Positions 7,202 through 10,538 of a stretch of 10,538 nt of DNA are shown here, piece after piece. The stretch spans positions 1 through 10,538 of the forward strand of contig JAKSPR010000075.1 of assembly GCA_024404655.1 (NCBI GenBank). Reading direction: 5' to 3'. Below the pieces are notes generated by a model, which saw only the letters and a list, made by a program, of their open reading frames with translations, made no database searches and had not been told where the DNA came from. Made by a program: the position numbers and the translations under genes. Within the stretch, counting starts at the first letter, position 1. Each line of letters starts with the position of its first letter. This stretch comes from Clostridia bacterium. GTDB taxonomy: Bacteria > Bacillota > Clostridia > Oscillospirales > CAG-272.

Positions 7202-7226
7202 GGTGTTTTTCCTCCTATAATATCAA

Positions 7227-7904
7227 TCAGTTCAGATTATCCATTTTCATTTTTGCTTCCAGCACGTCAATATCGGTGGAGATATCCATTGCATCGTCCG
7301 CAAACAATGCGTCGTACTGCTTCTCAAATGCCGAGCGGATCTGCCCGAGGGTGCCTTCGATGGCACGGCGGGTCTCCAGACGGTTGTCACCGGCCTTGTC
7401 GTCTGCAATGATCTCCGTGTACTTCCCGGTCAGCTTGACCGTGACAGGGAGATAGTAATTGAAGAACTTGCGCAGCTTCTTCATATCATCCGGTGTGCGG
7501 ATGAGCTCTGCCCGGATCTTTCCGGTCAGTGCAGCGATCGTCTTCATTTCTTCTGCGGCAGCTGTGGAGCCGTGTGTTTCTGCTGCCTTGCTGTCAGCGA
7601 GGATCGCATCCTCGACGCGGTTCAATTCTGCCACAGTGGAATCAATATCCGCATTGCCGGAGGTAAAGGGGATCTCAATGCGTCTTGTCTCCTTGGGAAC
7701 AAATTTTGCCGTGAGAATACCTGCACCGGCTGACAATGCAGCGGTCAGAACCAGAAACGGGATGCGGTACATAGGGAACGCAAACATGGAGATACCCCAC
7801 ACAGCGGTGGCTGCCCAGATGGGAAGCGCACTTTTTACGGGAACCTCTTTATAGCTGCGTCCGATGGGAGCCTGGGGAGCTCCGTTACGTTCAGTCGTCT
7901 TCAT
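7227..7904 (-). CDS. xpaC: XpaC-like protein (5-bromo-4-chloroindolyl phosphate hydrolysis family), membrane-associated
   Basis: From the start at 7904 the protein has 225 residues. Two hydrophobic segments (about 27-43 and 48-67) form a membrane hairpin. A helical domain follows with the family features KKLRKFFNYYLPVTVKL (142-158), a helix rich in 'I..AFEKQYDALF' (189-201) and the C-terminal MDISTDIDVLEAKMK (206-220). XpaC was named from a phosphatase-like phenotype in Bacillus; the molecular function is uncertain, but it regularly neighbours telA. AAAGGAGG at 7913-7920 lies 8 bases before this ATG. An in-frame ATG at 7931 has a weaker GAGG four bases away and would add nine charged residues. 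An in-frame ATG at 7991 lies upstream of the promoter and cannot be used from that transcript. This is the first gene of the xpaC-telA-LemA-like operon. Confidence 0.9.
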   Translation of the reverse strand: MKTTERNGAPQAPIGRSYKEVPVKSALPIWAATAVWGISMFAFPMYRIPFLVLTAALSAGAGILTAKFVPKETRRIEIPFTSGNADIDSTVAELNRVEDAILADSKAAETHGSTAAAEEMKTIAALTGKIRAELIRTPDDMKKLRKFFNYYLPVTVKLTGKYTEIIADDKAGDNRLETRRAIEGTLGQIRSAFEKQYDALFADDAMDISTDIDVLEAKMKMDNLN

Positions 7905-7912
7905 AGGGTTTT

Positions 7913-7920
7913 CCTCCTTT
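7913..7920 (-). promoter_or_regulatory. Strong ribosome binding site setting the xpaC start
   Basis: On the minus strand AAAGGAGG is placed 8 bases before the ATG at 7904. The alternative upstream start at 7931 shares the transcript, so a minor longer form is possible. Confidence 0.75.
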
Positions 7921-7947
7921 TCCTGTTTCATACTTACCTCTGTTGTT

Positions 7948-7976
7948 ATTATATCATCACTTGACCGTGTTGTCAA
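7948..7976 (-). promoter_or_regulatory. Perfect-consensus sigma-A promoter of the xpaC-telA-lemA-like operon
   Basis: On the minus strand TTGACA (7971-7976) and TATAAT (7948-7953) are both perfect and separated by exactly 17 bases (7954-7970). Transcription should start near 7941, leaving a leader of about 36 bases before the xpaC ATG at 7904. Such a strong promoter without control would be very active, which makes the overlapping inverted repeat noteworthy. Confidence 0.92.
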
Positions 7977-7978
7977 GT
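7959..7978. promoter_or_regulatory. Inverted repeat overlapping the -35 box; putative operator
   Basis: ACTTGAC (7959-7965) and GTCAAGT (7972-7978) are perfect 7-bp inverted arms around six bases. The repeat covers the whole -35 box and most of the promoter spacer on the upstream side. Arm centres are 13 bp apart, reasonable for a dimeric helix-turn-helix regulator on one face of the DNA. Position suggests repression. Part of the symmetry arises from the -35 sequence itself, and no regulator gene is adjacent. Confidence 0.5.
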
Positions 7979-8187
7979 ATTCGTGACACATTTTTTCTAA
8001 TTTACAAATCGTACATAATCCACCGGGAATCTTCTTTTAGCCCCGCCTTGTCACCGCAGTTCTTCCTTACTCCGGGACCGGCGCCGGGCTCGATTCATAA
8101 GTGCAGATACCAGTGCTGCAAATGGGATTCATCATCCTTTCCATTCTGACCAAACCCGTCTGCCAGAGACTTCCGTAAAGCCCAGAG
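7979..8187. other. Intergenic stretch between divergent transcription units, no gene seen
   Basis: About 210 bases between the xpaC promoter and the upstream element of the CBM9-like gene. Frames here give only short reading frames without ribosome sites or family resemblance. A GC-rich self-complementary patch (CCGGCGCC near 8080-8092) and a short TGCAG/CTGCA pair (near 8103-8121) are visible, but neither makes a convincing terminator, tRNA or known RNA. I see nothing I can name. Confidence 0.5.
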
Positions 8188-8244
8188 AAAAAAATCATTC
8201 TTTTTTGATAATCACTTGCTTTTTTCACAAATATATGATAGAAT
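8188..8244 (+). promoter_or_regulatory. Promoter of the CBM9-like surface protein gene with AT-rich upstream element
   Basis: An extended -10 (TG at 8236-8237, TAGAAT at 8239-8244) lies 17 bases after a weak -35 TTGCTT (8216-8221). Just upstream, 8188-8210 contains alternating A and T tracts (seven A, then six T) at the position of an UP element, which would strengthen the promoter. The transcript would carry a leader of about 165 bases. The mediocre -35 leaves some doubt. Confidence 0.6.
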
Positions 8245-8250
8245 GCTTAT

Positions 8251-8400
8251 TGTAACAGAGATGTGCATGATTATTGGACAATTTTGTTGCATATAACACT
8301 CTTGACAAGCAAGATTGTATCATCACGGGTTCCGCCTCCACAAAAATTCTCACGCTCCCCCGCTCTCAGATGGGGCTGCGTGTGAATAATATAATTTTAT
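8251..8400 (+). promoter_or_regulatory. Long structured 5' leader of the surface protein gene
   Basis: If transcription starts near 8251, the leader is about 165 bases. A hairpin just before the ribosome site pairs CACGC (8351-8355) with GCGTG (8378-8382) and CCCC (8357-8360) with GGGG (8372-8375). A second weaker pairing joins 8261-8267 with 8288-8294, with one G-T wobble. The stem followed by an AT-rich single strand before AAGGAG could stabilise the mRNA 5' end and keep the ribosome site open. No known riboswitch class is recognised. Confidence 0.4.
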
Positions 8401-8415
8401 AAGGAGAAAAGAATC

Positions 8416-9306
8416 ATGAAGAAGCTCTTTTCCGTTATTCTCGCAGGTGTAGTTCTCTCTGCACTCGCAACTTCTGTTTCTGCATCCACCGATGGTGAGT
8501 GCAAGGCAATCGTTCCGAAGGTCAACCCCGCTAACCCCGCAATCGTTGTCGATGGTCAGATGGACGCAGCATACGCTGACTTCGGCGCACCCGTCATGAT
8601 CGACCTCTTCAACGTTGGTACCGAAACCGGCACCTATGGCGAAGCATACATGATGTGGGACGACAACGGCTACTATCTGTTCGTTAAGGTTTACGACGCA
8701 GATGTCCAGATCCCCTCTGAAGACCTCCAGATGAGCAGCCCCTGGAACACCGACTCCGTCGAAATGTTCTTCGACTTCGGTAACGATCACCACGAGCTCA
8801 CCCAGCAGTTCCGTGTTGACTTCTCCGGCTTCCCGTCCTACTACACCGAAGGCGGCGCTGATTCCGCATACGGTGCTGAAGCAGCTGCTCCTTACTTCGA
8901 TGACTATGCAGCATACTTCCACAACGAAGGCTACAACATCGAAATGAGAGTCAACCTGACTAAGTTCAATGTCGATCTGAAGGAAGGCTCCGAGATCGGT
9001 CTCCAGCTCCAGATCAACGATATGACCGCTGCTAACGAGTCCGGCACCACTGCAGTTTACAACATGGCTAACTCCAACGACGCTAAGTCCTGGGATACCG
9101 ACCTGTATGACTATGTCAGACTGGGCGCTATGGTTGAGACCATCGTTGTCGAAGAGCCCGTTGCTGAAGAGCCCGCTGCTGACGCAGAAGCTCCCGCAGA
9201 CATCGCTCCCGCTCCTGTTGCTCCCGCTACCGCTGACGCTGGTATCGTTGCAGCAGCTGCTGTCATGGCAATCGCTGCAGGCGTTGTCCTGTCCAAGAAG
9301 CACTAA
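8416..9306 (+). CDS. Abundant secreted/anchored surface protein with CBM9-like domain
   Basis: This 296-residue protein starts with a classic signal peptide (MKK, hydrophobic 4-19, likely cut after VSA at 21-23). Residues 38-236 resemble a family 9 carbohydrate-binding module: VDGQMDAAYADF (45-56), MMWDDNGYYLFVKVYDAD (79-96) and NTDSVEMFFDFGND (111-124), ending with the typical final strand 'YDYVRLG'. A Pro/Ala/Glu-rich linker (245-272) leads to PATADAG, a hydrophobic segment (about 276-292) and a basic tail SKKH, so it should stay attached to the cell surface. The module probably binds sugars; no catalytic domain is present. AAGGAG at 8401-8406 is 9 bases before the ATG. Codon choice is strongly restricted (GCT/GCA, AAC, TTC, GAC), unlike neighbours and typical of very highly expressed genes. 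A strong terminator follows, so it is monocistronic. Confidence 0.88.
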   Translation: MKKLFSVILAGVVLSALATSVSASTDGECKAIVPKVNPANPAIVVDGQMDAAYADFGAPVMIDLFNVGTETGTYGEAYMMWDDNGYYLFVKVYDADVQIPSEDLQMSSPWNTDSVEMFFDFGNDHHELTQQFRVDFSGFPSYYTEGGADSAYGAEAAAPYFDDYAAYFHNEGYNIEMRVNLTKFNVDLKEGSEIGLQLQINDMTAANESGTTAVYNMANSNDAKSWDTDLYDYVRLGAMVETIVVEEPVAEEPAADAEAPADIAPAPVAPATADAGIVAAAAVMAIAAGVVLSKKH

Positions 9307-9337
9307 TTTAAAAACATCACTCTCTGTGATACTTTTG

Positions 9338-9367
9338 AGAGCACCGCATCCGCGGTGCTCTTTTTTT
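9338..9367 (+). terminator. Intrinsic terminator of the surface protein gene
   Basis: GAGCACCGC (9339-9347) pairs with GCGGTGCTC (9352-9360) around a four-base loop, followed immediately by seven T (9361-9367). The end lies about 10 bases before the psd -35 box, isolating the two genes. Confidence 0.95.
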
Positions 9368-9377
9368 GTCAGTTTTC

Positions 9378-9406
9378 TTGCATTCCCATGCCGTTTATGG
9401 TATAAT
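9378..9406 (+). promoter_or_regulatory. Promoter of psd with extended -10
   Basis: A perfect TATAAT (9401-9406) is preceded by TG at 9398-9399, one base apart, forming an extended -10. TTGCAT (9378-9383) lies 17 bases upstream as a partial -35. Transcription would start near 9413, leaving a leader of about 25 bases that carries the ribosome site. Confidence 0.82.
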
Positions 9407-9437
9407 AAGAGCAACAACACCGATGGAGGCACACGCC

Positions 9438-10307
9438 ATGTATCAGACGATCCCGAAACCCCGCAGAGAGTCCCGTTCCCTGCGTTTTCTCTACCATACC
9501 CGTCCGGGCAGAGTCTGCCTCCGCGCAGCCACGACCCGTACCCTCTCCAGCGCCGCAGGCGCATTCCTCGTTTCCCGCATGTCCGCTCCGATGATCAAGG
9601 GGTTTGTGCGGACGAATCACATCCGTGTTTCCGATTTTGAAGACCGCAAGTACCATTCCTATAACGACTTTTTCACACGCCGCATCAACCCCGGTCTGCG
9701 TCCCATCGACCAGACACCCGGTCACCTGATCTCCCCCTGCGACGGCAAGCTGTCGGTCTACCCTATTCATAAAAATTCTTCGTTCCACATCAAAGGCGGA
9801 GACTATACCGTTGCGGAGCTTCTGCACAACCACACGCTGGCAAAGAAGTTCTCCGGCGGTACTTGTCTTGTCTTCCGTCTTGCGGTGGATGACTATCACA
9901 GATACTGCTATTTTGACGATGGTTCCAAAGGCCGCAACTACTTCATTCAGGGACGCCTGCATACCGTCCGCGATATCGCCCAGGAGCGCTATACCGTCTT
10001 CAAGCAGAACTGCCGCGAATATACCGTCATGAACACAAAGCATTTCGGTCTTGCAGTTCAGATTGAGGTCGGCGCCATGATCGTCGGCAGAATCTCCAAT
10101 CTCCACGGCATCGCGTCCTTCCGCCGCGGCGACGAAAAAGGCAAATTTGAGTTCGGCGGCTCCACCATTGTGCTTCTTCTGCAGAAAGATGCTGCCGTCA
10201 TTGCTCCGGAAATTCTGAAAGCAACCGAAAAAGACCTCGAAACCGTCATCCGCATGGGCGAATGTATCGGTACAAGAGGCCCCGGTGCCAGAACACAGAA
10301 CAACTGA
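9438..10307 (+). CDS. psd: Phosphatidylserine decarboxylase proenzyme
   Basis: This 289-residue enzyme decarboxylates phosphatidylserine to phosphatidylethanolamine. Family marks are YNDFFTRRINPGLRPID (75-91), ISPCDGKLSVYPI with Asp102 (98-110), VDDYHRYCYFDDG with His154 (150-162) and FEFGGSTIVLLL (237-248). Cleavage before Ser242 of the GGST motif would create the pyruvoyl group and split the chain into a large beta and a small alpha subunit; Asp102 and His154 fit the self-processing triad. The length and the FGGST variant match Clostridia-type Psd lacking the long N-terminal membrane domain. GGAGG at 9425-9429 lies 8 bases before the ATG at 9438. In-frame ATGs at 9366 and 9423 are rejected because the first precedes the promoter and the second overlaps the ribosome site. 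No phosphatidylserine synthase gene is adjacent. Confidence 0.96.
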   Translation: MYQTIPKPRRESRSLRFLYHTRPGRVCLRAATTRTLSSAAGAFLVSRMSAPMIKGFVRTNHIRVSDFEDRKYHSYNDFFTRRINPGLRPIDQTPGHLISPCDGKLSVYPIHKNSSFHIKGGDYTVAELLHNHTLAKKFSGGTCLVFRLAVDDYHRYCYFDDGSKGRNYFIQGRLHTVRDIAQERYTVFKQNCREYTVMNTKHFGLAVQIEVGAMIVGRISNLHGIASFRRGDEKGKFEFGGSTIVLLLQKDAAVIAPEILKATEKDLETVIRMGECIGTRGPGARTQNN

Positions 10308-10350
10308 AAAAATCGGCTGTGAACCAACCCGGTTCACAGCCGTCATTTTT
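10308..10350. terminator. Bidirectional intrinsic terminator between psd and the isomerase-like gene
   Basis: CGGCTGTGAACC (10314-10325) pairs perfectly with GGTTCACAGCCG (10331-10342) around a five-base loop. The plus strand continues TCATTTTT; the minus strand continues ATTTTTT (from the A run at 10307-10312). It therefore serves both convergent genes. Confidence 0.92.
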
Positions 10351-10538
10351 ATGCGAGATAAATTCTTCTGAACTCTTTCAGGGATTCGACCGGCTCCATG
10401 GTCGGATGATATTCCAGACCGCAGGCTCCGGTATAACCGGCCTCGTCCACCTTCTTGAAGATGAACTTATAGTCGCTCTCGCCGAACTGCAGATCGATCC
10501 GGCCGGGATGTCCGGCAGAATGCAGATGGGCGATGCAG
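10349..10538 (-). CDS. Hydroxypyruvate isomerase-like / xylose isomerase-like TIM-barrel protein (5' truncated by window)
   Basis: The last 62 codons of a minus-strand gene are visible, ending with TAA at 10349-10351 and running off the window edge. The translation contains IAHLHSAGHPGRIDL, then GESDYKFIFKKVDEAGY, then GLEYHPT and ESLKEFRRIYLA. This follows the C-terminal end of the Hyi/AP-endonuclease-2 TIM-barrel family, in which the His and Arg of 'H...GxPGR' and the Glu of 'GLEY' line the metal and substrate site. These enzymes isomerise small hydroxy-keto acids or sugars. The specific substrate cannot be assigned from the fragment. Confidence 0.85.
   Translation of the reverse strand, partial: CIAHLHSAGHPGRIDLQFGESDYKFIFKKVDEAGYTGACGLEYHPTMEPVESLKEFRRIYLA

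Noticed and set aside
5855..7411. Long plus-strand open frame (518 codons) opposite telA
   Set aside because: Antisense shadow of telA and parts of its neighbours; Cys/Leu/Phe-rich low-quality protein without ribosome site, while the minus-strand telA has clear family motifs and an AGGAGG site.
8304..8309. TTGACA as a second -35 box for the surface protein gene
   Set aside because: The nearest -10-like TATCAT is only 10 bases away and nothing suitable lies at 16-18 bases.
8390..8395. TATAAT just before the surface protein ribosome site as a -10 box
   Set aside because: No -35-like sequence at 17 bases upstream, and transcription would start inside or beyond the ribosome site.
8350..9564. 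Long minus-strand open frame (404 codons) opposite the surface protein
   Set aside because: It arises from the highly biased codon use of the surface protein gene; it crosses two promoters and a terminator and resembles no family.
9369..10346. Minus-strand open frame opposite psd
   Set aside because: Shadow of psd; no ribosome site and no recognisable domain.
1..10538. CRISPR arrays, tRNA or rRNA genes, insertion sequences, phage genes
   Set aside because: No regularly spaced repeats, cloverleaf-like segments, transposase motifs or phage structural genes were seen; the beta-helix protein alone is not evidence of a phage.

Overview
The window looks like chromosomal DNA of an anaerobic, probably gut-associated Clostridia-type Firmicute. 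This rests on strong AGGAGG-type Shine-Dalgarno sites, consensus sigma-A promoters (TTGACA-17-TATAAT), GC-stem/T-run terminators, moderately GC-balanced coding DNA, and family content (XpaC/TelA pair, a Clostridia-like phosphatidylserine decarboxylase, a SPASM radical SAM enzyme, an abundant surface protein with a short C-terminal anchor). Assignment to a genus is not possible from the sequence alone.

Region 1 (1-2560, plus strand) is a tight three-gene unit: a 121-residue small protein with a low-complexity middle, a doubled VYAxP motif and a C-terminal four-cysteine zinc ribbon; a radical SAM/SPASM enzyme overlapping it by ATGA; and a right-handed beta-helix (pectin-lyase-fold) protein overlapping the enzyme by 8 bases. 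It ends in a bidirectional terminator. The layout resembles a peptide-modification (RiPP-like) cassette, and it is the best candidate in the window for an undescribed system.

Region 2 (2597-4989, minus strand) holds an unrecognised multi-pass membrane protein, the Holliday-junction-resolvase-like ruvX with its own promoter, and a membrane-anchored alpha/beta hydrolase.

Region 3 (5021-7976, minus strand) is an operon xpaC - telA - LemA-like gene. It is read from a perfect consensus promoter whose -35 box lies inside a perfect 7-bp inverted repeat (putative operator), and it ends at a strong terminator just in front of the hydrolase gene. All three products are linked by family to the envelope or to tolerance of toxic anions and envelope stress.

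Region 4 (about 7980-9367) is a 0.5-kb intergenic region with divergent promoters, followed on the plus strand by a secreted, C-terminally anchored protein with a CBM9-like domain. Its restricted codon use, strong ribosome site, AT-rich upstream element and clean terminator suggest very high expression.

Region 5 (9378-10538) is a monocistronic psd gene (phosphatidylethanolamine synthesis), a bidirectional terminator, and the 3' end of a hydroxypyruvate-isomerase-like TIM-barrel gene on the minus strand, cut by the window edge.
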